Source: Smallanthus sonchifolius (taxonomy: Eukaryota > Streptophyta > Magnoliopsida > Asterales > Asteraceae). Taken from it: DNA of 64,000 nt. The DNA is taken from positions 103,833,501 through 103,897,500 of the forward strand of contig CM042021.1 of the NCBI GenBank assembly GCA_023525975.1, written 5' to 3'. Positions 52,078 through 62,757 of the stretch are shown in pieces (the stretch's first letter is position 1; every line of letters starts with the position of its first letter). The notes beneath the pieces are model-generated. The model was not told the origin of the DNA, made no database searches, and saw only the letters and a list, made by a program, of their open reading frames with translations. A program made the position numbers and the translations under genes.

Positions 52078-52831
52078 CATAGGGCTTTCAACAAGTAGGA
52101 GATTGCGAATCTAACCATGTAGTTTAATTGGATTGAGATTGAGTCTAGGTTCGGGTTTGATTAAACTAATAATTCGATGAACCCTAGAATCTGATCGTAT
52201 TCAATTCAGTGTTGTAAGCCCCAATTAGGTTAGGGCTTTTTTTCTAGGAGTGAAAATGAATCTGAGGGAGTGTTTGATTACCTCAACTTGTATCGAATTG
52301 GTAGGGATCGACTAGATCGAGTTACGGCTTTGGGTAGATTGGTCTCCGGTGACTCCGACAGCTTCTCCGGTGAAATTGATGTGTGCAGAACACTCAGAGA
52401 GGTTCGTTTAATTTGCGCAGGGTGTTTGATTATAAAATGGTAATCGGAATTAGTCGAATTCGAAGTTTTAGTTAAGGGGATCCACGGTTCGGTTCGCATG
52501 ATCTTAATAGGATTAATTCGTGATCATTAACAGTCCATAACGCTTGAAATCGGTTCAATGATGGTTGACATCATCATTGGTATGCATTTCAGTTACGAAT
52601 TAGAACAGACGGGGGGTTACGGGTTTGATTTGGATCAAAGGAGCTCGATTTTGACTTTCAAAAGTCAAAGAATTGGGTTTTGGGTATTTACAGAATCAGT
52701 CCCTGAACTTTCATGTGTAATTGTTTGAGATATGGGAGAATTGGTCCTTGGAGTTTGTAATTGGGTTAACGGAGTTATGAGATAATGGGGTTTGAGTTAA
52801 CAGAGTTATTCGGAAATTGTCGGGTGTCACA
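52078..52831 (-). mobile_element. LTR-A solo LTR, right part
   Basis: Continues LTR-A after the Gypsy-B target copy GAATT (52073-52077). It aligns with the last third of the Gypsy-B LTRs (AGGGCTTTCAA..., CCTCGACTAGATC..., TTTACAGAATCAGTCCCTG...). It ends GGGTGTCACA and is followed by the target copy ATGTA (52832-52836). Confidence 0.9.
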
Positions 52832-52836
52832 ATGTA

Positions 52837-54465
52837 TATTTAAACCCAAACACATATCCGACCTCACGCATGTTGATACTTATCCATTCTACTTAGCCCT
52901 GTTTGTGGTTCATGGTCCAAAAGGTTTTAAGTCGGCTACTAAACATCCAAAGTGGATGGCAGCAATGCATGAAGAAATGTCTGTGCTACGTCAGAATGAT
53001 ACTTGGGTTCTCGTTCCTCGACCAAAAGATGAAAACGTGGTTGGTTCCAAATGGGTTTATCGCACTAAATATCATTCTGATGGTTCAGTTGAACGTTTTA
53101 AAGCCCGTCTAGTTGCCCAAGGATTCACTAAAATTCCGGGTCTAGATTATTCACTCACACGCGTTCAGCCCCGTGGTTAAAGCCTCAACGGTTCGAATTG
53201 TTCTTTCTCTGGCTTTATTAACCAATGAAAACTTCATCAACTTGATGTGAAAAATGCATTTTTGCATGGTTACTTGGGTGAAACATTGTTCATAGAACAG
53301 CCACCTGGATTTGTTGATTCAAATTTCCCTACTCATGTATGTCAACTAAAAAAGGCTCTATATGGCCTCAAACAAGCACCACGTGCTTGGTTTCAACGTC
53401 TCAGTGCGTTTTTGTTACAGAATGGGTTCATCTGTAGTCGTGTTGATACGTCTCTTTTTGTCTTCAAATGTGACTCGTGTATCATGTATCTCCTTGTCTA
53501 TGTTGACGATCTAATTTTAACCGGAAATCAAGAAGGTACCATCTACTCTTTCATTTCTCGTTTAAATCAGGAGTTTGTGGTCAAAGATTTGGGTAATCTA
53601 AATTATTTTTTGGGCCTTGAAGTACTTTACACTAATGATGACCTGTTTTTGAGTCAATCGAAATATACACATGACATTCTTCAACGTGCCTCCTTACTTG
53701 ACTCAAAACCGGTTTCAACGCCTCTTGCTCCGAATGAAAATCTTGTCTCCAATGGTCCTCCATTCACGGATCCCACTATCTGACAGTATGTATCATTCTC
53801 TCGTTGGAGCCCTTTAGTATTTGACTATTACTAGATTGGATCTCTCATATGCAGTTAATCAAGTAAATTAAATTCTTCAAGCTCCAATGGTTATCCATTT
53901 TCAATGTGTTAAAAGAATTCTTCGGTACGTAAAGGACACTCTTTCGTTTGGTCTTACTTTTACCAAACCTCCCAAAACTCAGATTTTGGGTTATTCTGAT
54001 GCTGACTGGGCAAGGTGTATTGAAACAAGACGGTCTACTTACGGGTATTCTATTTTTATTGGGGGTAATCTTTTCTCTTGGAGTGCAAAGAAGCAACCTA
54101 CCATTTCGATCTAGCTGTGAATCTGAGTATCGGGCGATGGAAAATACTGCCGTGGAGATAGTTTGGATTACTCATCTCTTGCGTGAGCTTTATGCTTTGC
54201 CCTATGAACGTCCAACTTTATTGTGTGACAATCGTAGTGCGTTATTCTTATCGCAGAATCTCGTCTCTCATAAACGGGCAAAACACATTAATCTGGACTA
54301 CCATTTTATTCGGGAACTCGTTTCGTCTGGAAAGTTATACACCAAGTTTGTTTCTACCAAGCTTCAAGTGGCGGACATTTTCACTAAAAGTATTTCACGT
54401 GTTCAGTTTGAGTTCTTTCGGGTAATGCTTCGTCTCGGTCCGCCACTCATTCGCTTAAGGGGGGA
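52837..54465 (+). pseudogene. Copia-1 RT and RNase H
   Basis: Continues Copia-1 in frame from the MQTRSKS motif ended at 25976. It has a divergent KHPKWMAAMHEEM...NDTWVLVPRP start, KWVYRTKYHSDGSVERFKARLVAQGF, then a short shifted stretch (53160-53250), RT motifs (KKALYGLKQAPRAWF, active site YVDD at about 53500-53511) and RNase H (SDADWARC, SCESEYRAM, LWCDN-like LLCDNRSA, KHINLDYHFIREL, ADIFTKS). Stops or frame changes lie at about 53178, 53250, 53781, 53818 and 54112. PPT AAGGGGGGA precedes the 3' LTR. Confidence 0.9.
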
Positions 54466-54607
54466 TGTTAGCAATAACGTAGTAAAATAATATGTTTGTA
54501 TTATTATTGTAATTCCTAATAGTTGGTGTATCCCTTTTGTAATATATCTCAAGTATATATAATTATTGCTTACCCTAAATTAGGGTTGACTTTTACCAAA
54601 GTTCTGA
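54466..54607 (+). repeat. Copia-1 3' LTR
   Basis: TGTTAGCAATAACG to GTTCTGA, 142 bp. The final dinucleotide is changed from CA to GA. Flank CCAGC (54608-54612) pairs with CCAAC before the 5' LTR. Confidence 0.87.
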
Positions 54608-54612
54608 CCAGC

Positions 54613-54788
54613 TCTACCTTCACTTCTTCCCCTTCATCTCTCTATTTCTCCATATCTATTTCTCCGTCTCTCTATATGGAAAAGCTATCATCTCCAAGCT
54701 ATTCTCTCCAGCAAATCCAAGCTCGCCCCATCAAAATGAAACACCAGCTTCGGAATCTCAATCGTCGTTTCACCAGACCCATCATCTG
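54613..54788. other. Flank of the Copia-1 insertion site
   Basis: CT-rich at first (CTTCACTTCTTCCCC...), like a 5' UTR or promoter, and open from ATG 54676. Removing the hAT-like MITE at 54789-55147 leaves a frame of about 61 codons ending near 55229 without known similarity. I do not call a gene. Confidence 0.4.
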
Positions 54789-55147
54789 CAGGGCCGGCCC
54801 AAAGGGAGGGCGAGGAGGGCTACTGTCCCGGGCCCGGTCCCCCCTAGGGCTCGAAGTTTTTAATTTTTTTATATTATATATATATGTGTGTGTGTGTATG
54901 TGTGTGTGTGCATGTTTTTTTTAAGAAAATCTATATATATATATAATCCCAATTGTTTATAAATCTGAATCGAAAACCAAGAAATAAAAAAAATCTATAT
55001 ATAAGCCCAATGTTAAAAAAACAATCTATATATATAAGCCCGTGTTATGTTTTTTTATATATGATTATTGAGTTTATATTATATGACCAGCTTTTTTTTA
55101 CATGTCCCGGCCCCAAAACGTTTTGATGATTCTTGAGACCGGCCCTG
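54789..55147. mobile_element. hAT-type MITE with CAGGGCCGG ends
   Basis: 359 bp with ends CAGGGCCGGCCC and GACCGGCCCTG (inverted) and an 8-bp target duplication with one mismatch, ATCATCTG (54781-54788) and GTCATCTG (55148-55155). The interior is TA/TG repeats with no ORF. An 8-bp duplication and CAGGG ends fit the hAT superfamily. Confidence 0.88.
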
Positions 55148-55297
55148 GTCATCTGCCGACAACTCAAAACACATATCCAAACCAGTAGAATCCGAACTAT
55201 CCGTCTATCCGCATCCAGTTTTATCTGAGAAGCTAACTCTTTCTTCACCAAATCGACGGAGGAAGACGAAGCTTGAGATGACTTTTAGGAAGACTAA

Positions 55298-55480
55298 GGG
55301 TGTTTGAGAGTGTGGTGGGAAAGTACTTATTGACTTATTGGCTTTTTACAAAGCTAATAAGTCAATAAGCATTCTCAAAAGCCAAGAAATCCTGGCTTTT
55401 GAAAATGACTTATTGACTTATTAGCTTTTTAAAAAGCCAATAACTCAATAATCACTTTCTCACCACACTCACAAACACCC
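55298..55480. mobile_element. MITE with long GGGTGTTTG inverted repeats
   Basis: GGGTGTTTGAGAGTGTGGTG... at the left and its inverted near-copy at the right (...CACCACACTCACAAACACCC). The ends match over about 37 bp. The middle is itself built of repeated GACTTATTGACTTATTRGC and AAAAGCC phrases, so most of the 183 bp could fold into one hairpin. No clear target duplication seen. Confidence 0.8.
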
Positions 55481-55740
55481 TGTAAGTTTAATGAAGTTCA
55501 CTAATGTATAATTTTTTTCTTAACAAAAAGTCATCAGGGATTTCCCAACATTAAACGCGTTTTTCTGAAAAGAAAAATAAAAACAAGTTGTGTTTGGTAT
55601 CTTATTGTTTGTTTTATATACTTTGTTATATTCATTTACGTTTAATAATATTCAATGTAAATCATATTCAATAAAACATTTTGATGAATAAAAAATATAT
55701 GATAAATATTCTATTTTCATTTAAAATATTACATTTTAAC

Positions 55741-56102
55741 TAGGGATGAGCATTTGGTACTGAGTACCGATACCGGTACCGCTACCATACTGATAGATTC
55801 GGTACCGGTAACGGTACCCATTTTTCCATAAATTCGGTACCGGTACGATACTAATACAATCTAGAGAACATTATGTAACGAGTACCCGTACCGTACCGTA
55901 CCGATAAATTCGGTACCGATACCCACTTTTCCATAAATTCGGTACCAGTATTTTCGGTATCAGTACCGGTACGGTACCGATACCATCTAGAGATGAAAAT
56001 TTTGTAACGAGTACCTGTACCGTACCGATGAAAATTCGGTACCGGTATCGATACCTATTTTTCCATATTTTCGGTACCGGTACGATACCGGTCTCATCCC
56101 TA
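55741..56102. mobile_element. hAT-like MITE rich in GGTACCGGTACC
   Basis: Ends TAGGGATGAG and CTCATCCCTA, 362 bp, with an 8-bp flank pair ATTTTAAC (55733-55740) and ATTTCAAC (56103-56110), one mismatch. The interior consists of diverged copies of a roughly 80-90 bp unit (ATTCGGTACCGGTA... CCATTTTTCCATA). No coding potential. Confidence 0.82.
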
Positions 56103-56980
56103 ATTTCAACCTTTTCATTTCATTAGTGCTTTGCTGCAATTAAAACCTAACATCTTTTCTTTAATAAACGTTTTTAAAGTTCATTTTTGGAGATAAAAAA
56201 TATCCTGAAGGATTAAAATGTTCATAAAAGATTGTATTTTAGACTTAAGTTACTATATTCTTCGAAATCTATTGTGTTTTCTCATTATAATATCTTAATT
56301 CACCAAAATTTTGTAATCTTATCTGACAGAACTTAATAACATGTTTTAATAAAAGCTACATATTGGTCATAAGATATTATTTTCATGCTAAACAAAATTG
56401 TAGTATAATTATTTATTAGCTTTTGTAAAACCCTGGATACATTATAATATTTGTATTTATGTATTCTGAGATTAATTTATTTGCATCCTTTACAAGATTG
56501 GTTCCATCATCTAATTTACCATACAATAACAGAAATTTCAGAGAATATTATTTTCAAGGTAAAAGCTTGTACAAGTTTGAAAGCAAAATTTAAAGACTCC
56601 ACCCTTTCTATACAAAATTTAACCATAATACTATATGAATCGATCCACATAACAAATCATAAATCTTTGTATTCCGTATATCGACATCTTTATACTCATT
56701 TTTATCCATTTCATCAGTCATAAGTCTGCTGTCATCAATTAAGATCGAAAACCAAGCGTGCCCATGGGTATACATGACCATGCAAGTTTTGATCAATTCT
56801 CGTAGGGCTCAAACGGTTAGCAGCGAGCGAGTCATATGTGGAACCAGTTTCTTTGATAACTGGCATTTCTGGCTCATTTGAAGCAACTCCACCCGTTCGG
56901 GTCACTCTAAAAGACATTACACCCAGAATCAGCTTTTGTTCAAATTTTCATGAACCAACAACAAAAAACTCAAACAGGGG
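56103..56980. other. AT-rich spacer and presumed helicase 3' UTR
   Basis: No gene. The stretch next to 56980 probably contains the 3' UTR of the helicase (minus strand), but I cannot place the poly(A) site. The remaining AT-rich sequence shows no repeat or ORF of note. Confidence 0.5.
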
Positions 56981-59900
56981 TCATGGGTCTCTTTTTCCTG
57001 CAAGGGGGGTTGAATTTGGTCTCTTCTGAATACCATGTTGCCAGGCATCTCTTGAACGATCACCCGATTGATCAAAATCATCAAGGGAACCTTCCGTTGG
57101 TGCCTTAAAAGGGCGGTAATTCCCGTTTCTTGGAGGAAATGATGAGTTTGTTTTCTCATCATCTTCTGACCTAGACTCTGTGTGGTCATATGATCTGTAT
57201 CTAAACCCCGGTCTCTTCAAATTCCTTGTGTTAGAAAACCTTGCCTGTGGTGAACCATAGGCTGGTGGTGGCACCTTCAAAGCCACAAAATCTTTAGGAA
57301 GCGAGTCCATGTCCATATAGCATTCCCTGGTCTTTGCATCAGCGATTAGTGCAGCCCAATCATCCGATTGAACCAAAGTACTAGCGTTCCCCATAACCTA
57401 TAAATGACATAGTTAGATGATCAATTTCAAAGCAAAAATCCTAACACCCCTTAATAGAAAAGGAAAAAGGGAAAATGATTAATACCCAAAGTGCCCTTCT
57501 TGCGCGTGTGAGAGCAACATTCATTCGGCGAATATCAGCAACAAAGCCCACACCATGGTTGGAAGCACGCACACAAGACATAATAATAACATCCCGTTCT
57601 TGCCCTTGAAACGCGTCAACTGTATTGATATAAAGATCTTTCCCTTCTTCAGATTTCAATACTTCCTCAAACTCCCGTTGTATACATTTCAATTGCAGCT
57701 TATAAGGGGTAATTATCCCCACCGAGACTTTTGGAATACCTAATGACTTGACACTTTTTTGAAGATGTAGATATAACCGAAGGCAAAACTGGGCTTCATG
57801 GATGTTCCGATAAGAAACCGACCCGCCCCGATGTGACTCCCGCCCATGGGTAATATCATAAAAAATATAAGGTTTTAACATCGGGTCCTTGTAGTATGCT
57901 TCATCAGGCAAATTAGCAACACTTTCACTATCGGTAAGGCGTCCCTGATAGAAGTACCTAGAAGGAAATTCTCTTATTTGAGGATGCATCCGATATTGCA
58001 CAGAAAGTAACATTGTAGGGCATCCCGCTTGTTGAAATCTTTCAAAAAGACTTCTGCTATATAGCAAGGTCCCAGCAGCTTTGCTAATAACGGTTGCGGG
58101 AAGTTGTTGTGGGTCCCCCACAAGAACACACCGGGCTGCACCCAGAGCAAGAGGAGGAAGCACTCCAACTTCACTAGCTTGGGCTGCTTCATCAATGACC
58201 ACCATGTCAAACCCATGGGTTAGCCGTGAGAAAAGCTTACGACCACTGCTTGAGACTGTAGTGAAAACGACCTCAGCCTCATTAGCAAAACTTGCTTCTA
58301 GACTAGCCCGAGCTTCCTCCAAGTTAAAGTTCCCGCCACCACGAAACCGACCTTCTAAAATAAAAAGACGAGACATTTCCACTAGAACTTTATCCCGGTT
58401 TTCAACCACAGCTGCAAGATTTTGTAGTAACAAGTCTCGACTCTGATCACGAGACGCAAGAACGTCAGGATCCACGCCGACTGAACCTTGGGACCGACCC
58501 GTGAAAGCTGCAACATTAAGTTCTCTTTGGAGTGATGCTATTTGTTGAGATAACTGAGCTTCGCGACCTTTTAACTGGTGCATCCACCCATAAACTTCAT
58601 CCCGGCTCTTCACCAAAAGCTGCTCGGTTCGACGCTCAACCGACACCGCCTGAGCTGCTCGTGTTTGAGAATCAACCCCAACTCGAGCCACATCAGGGCG
58701 GTAAACTTTCATCTCGCCATCAATGAACCCACGATCAAGAACACGTGTAAGCAGCTCATCAGTTGCAGCATTTGAAGGAGCACAGACTAGCATTCTCGGT
58801 TTCGGGCAGAGCTTATGAAGGGTTCGAAAGAGGTTCTGGTCCATGCTTTGGAGAACTTCATCAATGGACCCATTTGGGACATTATCAGAAGAGAGACTCT
58901 CGGATGTTTGCGTGTAGCTTTCGGGGGCTAATTTTTTAAGCAATGCAGTGTAGTAATGCTGATACTGGACGAGATGTATTACATTCAGCATTCCCCACAC
59001 AGTATGAGTCTTTCCAGTTCCAGGTGGACCTTGGACTAGGGTAAAAGGCCAGGGTTCTTGCCTTTTTGTTGACCCGTTAGTCGTGCCCGCTGCAGTATGG
59101 GTTGCAGCCCAGTGAATTGCTGACAGTTGTGGACCATTAAAGGTTCTGTGAAGATAATCAACAAAGTTTGGTGTAAAACAATCAGGCATTGCAGGTGCCT
59201 GTTCTTCATATTTGGGAAATAGCTTTGGGCTCGGATGAAGAATCGCTGTTTGCATCTAAATGGAATACAAAATGATCAGCGTTTTGAATGAACTGTGATT
59301 TATAAATTGACATCTGAAAGTGAATTGCAGGAACCACCTGGGAATTGAGTCTAAGAAACGCATGCAATGCAATATATTCTCTCTGAATTGTAGCAAGAGA
59401 GCCAAGAAAGGTTAGAAACCATATTCCCTTTGGGTGCAGTTTCCTTATGATATGATCATCATCAACCCTGCTGTAATTAGCAACAGGATAGTTATTCTTA
59501 ATTAGCATACTAGTCAAACACAAAAAAGCAAAAGGAAAAAAGTAAAACACTCTTAGAAAAATATTATGTGCATGAACAGACCTGTTAGAATCATAAGAAT
59601 CCCCGACATAGAAGTGAAGGATTGCCCCTGTAGGATCACGAGTATCTATTGGTATGTGCCGCCTCACAGTGCCAGCCACACGTCCACTCACCTCAGACTC
59701 CTCCCCAGTGGTTGTACTGTTGTTTCTCTTGGGTATGACTGCTTTTCGTTAACTAAGTTAGTCATTTGGTCCAAATAACAACCTGGTTCAATTTTTGAAC
59801 AAATAATAACTACTCTATTGTGTCTGTGACTTTTACATTGTATTTTTGTAATTTTGAACTGCTAACTTTTTTAATTTGGTATTAGCAAAGATTTTTCTTT

Positions 59901-60817
59901 TGTTTTAGAAGTGTATCGTACAAATCAAGTATCTTTTGTAATACTTGTATGAAGTTAATTATACATGCATGTGTGTATATGACATGAATCCCTTTTCTAT
60001 AAATCAATGTTAAATAGAAATTACACAACCAGCTCCAAGTCTGGACAAGCATTCCATGAGTTACCTTCCAATAATGCATATCTACTTAGTATATCAGTTA
60101 TATGTACTATGGGACACTTCTTGTCATTTTTAAGCCACTCATAGAAAACCTTTTTGCACTAGTGTAAAGAAAATATTCATACCAAAAATATGAAATTAAA
60201 AAATATTCAAGAATGTTCATTGGTTGAGTTAAATGGTGGTTGGGTAGTCGAGAAACCAAACCACCAATTACAAAGAGACAAAAATCCAATCTCTCTAATT
60301 GTTAAGCATTCGGTTTGGATTGTGAATATTTGGTTCCTTTGTTGGATCATGCATATAGCTTGATACAAGTTTGTTTTTGTTAGTAGATTAAAGATATGTA
60401 AACAAACCTGTTCCAGGTCTAGGGGTCGAAAGAACCGCCACATCACCCTCCTTGAAATTCCATCTGCATTCATTTGCAGGTAGAAGTATCACATCATACC
60501 AACCTGTAACATGAAATTAAGTAATAGACTAATAGTATTGCCATAAAATCAACATCTAAAAGAAGTCACTGCTTTATTCAGTTTGTTACAAAAAAATTTC
60601 AAATTATAAAGAAGATGAAATGTAATACCTCTTTCTCGTCTTTCAACACTTTTTATTCGAACCATTGCATGCAAATCTCTAGAAGCTGTTTCAGTTAATT
60701 CTTCCCATGTACTGTAGAGTTGTGCCCGACATTCCTCAAAAAGCAAGGGCTCAAAAACTTTAACATACTCTTCTACTGACTCAAATCTTCCAGGAACACA
60801 TTGAAGCTCTGCCTCCT
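56981..60817 (-). CDS. SF1 helicase, SEN1/UPF1 type (C-terminal six exons)
   Basis: Six exons with GT..AG borders and matching phases: 60817-60629, 60503-60408, 59738-59582, 59467-59338, 59255-57486 and 57397-56981, about 918 aa in all. Order: an N-terminal region (EEYVKVFEPLLFEECRAQL, WYDVILLPANE), then helicase motifs Q (NGPQLSAIHWA), I (GPPGTGKTHT), Ia (APSNAATDELL), II (VIDEAAQASE), III (GDPQQLPAT), IV (SLFERF...QYRMHP), V (VDAFQGQERDVII) and VI (NVALTRARRALWV). The C-terminal ~130 residues are disordered and Arg/Ser-rich. UPF1/SEN1-family proteins unwind RNA and RNA-DNA hybrids using ATP. It resembles Arabidopsis At4g30100/At2g19120, from memory. All motifs appear intact. Exon 60817 begins in phase 2; more 5' exons must exist, but I could not identify them to the right, where Copia-3 begins. 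Confidence 0.9.
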
Positions 60818-62631
60818 CTGAATGTATAGAATTTTTTTTGTTTTATTATATGGGAAATATAAACCCATTAACTAAACACGAACTTGTATAGACAAATAGA
60901 TTAATTATACTACAGAGGCTAGAGTAAAGCCTGGAAACTCTCCAACTTCCATTATGAAGTTGCACTTCAAACTGTACACTAGTAATATTTAAGCTAGTTA
61001 CAATTTCATTGACAAGAAAAGGAAACTTTGTATACAAATTGTTCCTGCAAGGCGAAAAAAGCCACTATTATATGTATAGTGAATCGTATTGTAAAGTTCT
61101 ACATAAATAGCAAAAGATGATTATCAATATTTAAAACAAATGTAAGATCAATTGTTTGGCCATTGACGTACACAGCTTCTTATAAGTAATGTAGACTAAA
61201 TGCACATCCTAGATATATTAAATTCTTAACATCAGGAAGCTAAGAGGGTCATCAACCACCACTAATCTTACGATTTGAAGCTTTTGTTATATTTTCATTC
61301 ATGAAAATTGCATCCATAGTGCATTGTTAGTCTCTTTTCAATTTTAAGGTCTTTATCCTTGTTACGGTCACTTATCCTCAAAAGAAGTTTACCACAGTTG
61401 TAAATCATGTATCTTTAGTATTTAAACAAGTAGATTAACATCCAGCTCAGATATGCAGAGGGGTAAAAACAAACCTAGTGTCACAAGGATCTTACATGTA
61501 CAAATACCGTATATGATTATTACAAATTAACAAAATATAGGACACGATACTGCCAGAGTGCCAAGCCATACCATACTATAAGTTCAGGAGGTAGAAATTA
61601 AGTGACCCATATAAACTTGATATTACAAGAATATTACATGTACAAACATCGTATATGTTCATTACAGATTACCAAAATATAGGACATGATGCTACCAGGC
61701 CATACCCTACTATAAGTTCAGGAGGTTGTAATTAGGTGACTCATTTAACCTAACTATTAACACTTGATAAGAAGGTTAAATATCACTTCTGTCCAGTGTG
61801 ACCTTGTGGTATTCTCCCTAACTCTAACATGAGCAATGTCAGCTACTTTATCTTCCAAGGGTTTTTACTTGTTAACTACTGTGTATACTTTCCGATCAAG
61901 ATGCTGACAGAAGAGCTGATTGGCCCCAAAAACCATCTTTTTCGAACAATTATATAGGACAAAAAGTGGTCTAAAAATGATAAGAGGAAAATAGCAACTA
62001 TGTGGACTCTATATATAAATATACACACATAAAAAATGGGAGAGTAGCTGATACAATTTCTTTTTCCTCGCCATATAAAGAACACACGACTCAAAACAAA
62101 GATCTTGGTAGTTGAAGGTAGCTTTTGATAAGATAGAACGTAAGTTTAATTTTGGGGTTCCTTTATTTCCAGACAATGGTAGGTTTGGCTGATCTGAGCA
62201 CCATTAACAACAATGACACCAAAGAAGGCATTAAACTCCCACTAGTTCATCTTCATCAGTCTCAAGCAGCCTCTGTTTGTCACATATCTATCCAAGATTC
62301 ACCCTTAAATAACTGTCATCTACTCATCTCTCAATGACGAAAGAAAAGAGAAATTCGGGAATGTGATTGCAAGACCTAAATTTTCCAAAATATCTTATTC
62401 ATAATTAAAATTTCCTTTTACTTCTGCAGCATTAAGTCTTCTACATTATCATTTCATTTCTGCTTTGTTTGCTAGTACAAGATCTATGAAACACGGACTA
62501 CAAAAAAACTCCTTTTAACAGGTGAATCTTGATATACCTTTGATTGATTTAAATATCAAAAAAGAAAATAACTTATAAAATAGTCCCCTTTCGTGCTCTC
62601 CTCAGCCAGCTCGTTCCAGTTCAGGAGTAGT
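60818..62631. other. AT-rich DNA upstream of the first visible helicase exon
   Basis: Probably intron of the helicase gene, because the acceptor at 60818 needs a donor upstream. No convincing exon. Short open frames (60846-61037 minus, 62152-62337 plus, and about 61767-61868 minus) lack matching splice phases or known motifs. It holds a diverged direct repeat at 61481-61749. Confidence 0.5.
61481..61749. repeat. Diverged direct repeat of about 130 bp
   Basis: 61481-61616 and 61622-61749 share CTTACATGTACAAA-YRYCGTATATG, ACCAAAATATAGGACAYGAT and AAGTTCAGGAGGT..., with several substitutions and small gaps. A local tandem duplication; no function apparent. Confidence 0.75.
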
Positions 62632-62757
62632 TGAACCGATAGGTTGTAATTGATTTGATTAATTTTAGAGAGTTACAAAGAGGCTCATTATAAAGAGCAA
62701 ATAATTACATAATAAACCCTCTAACATTAACTATACTATTAAATGCATGGTTTAACA
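62632..62757 (-). repeat. Copia-3 3' LTR (approximate)
   Basis: On the minus strand TGTTAAACCATGC follows the PPT-like stretch CTTGCGGGGGAA and runs about 126 bp to a possible end ATCGGTTCA. The stop of the pol frame (TGT-TAA) lies within the first bases of the LTR. The other LTR is outside the window, so the inner limit is certain but the outer end is a guess. Confidence 0.6.

Larger units (their letters stand above)
7058..54607 (+). mobile_element. Copia-1: old Copia element opened by nested insertions
   Basis: The element has short LTRs at 7058-7172 and 54466-54607, a near match of 5-bp target duplications (CCAAC 7053-7057, CCAGC 54608-54612), a primer site, gag, protease/integrase, RT and RNase H in order on the plus strand, and a purine tract before the 3' LTR. 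Removing the MULE (7950-24163) and the LTR-A block (25977-52831) leaves an element of about 4.5 kb, normal for a short-LTR Copia. The second removal restores the reading frame across the junction. Internal stops and frameshifts show it is dead. Confidence 0.92.

Noticed and set aside
54676..55229. A small host gene interrupted by the hAT-type MITE
   Set aside because: Removing the MITE leaves a 61-codon frame, but no similarity, intron signals or conserved features support it.
61767..61868. Possible upstream helicase exon on the minus strand
   Set aside because: An open stretch of about 34 codons exists, but its possible donor sites give the wrong phase for the exon at 60817 and I see no family motif.
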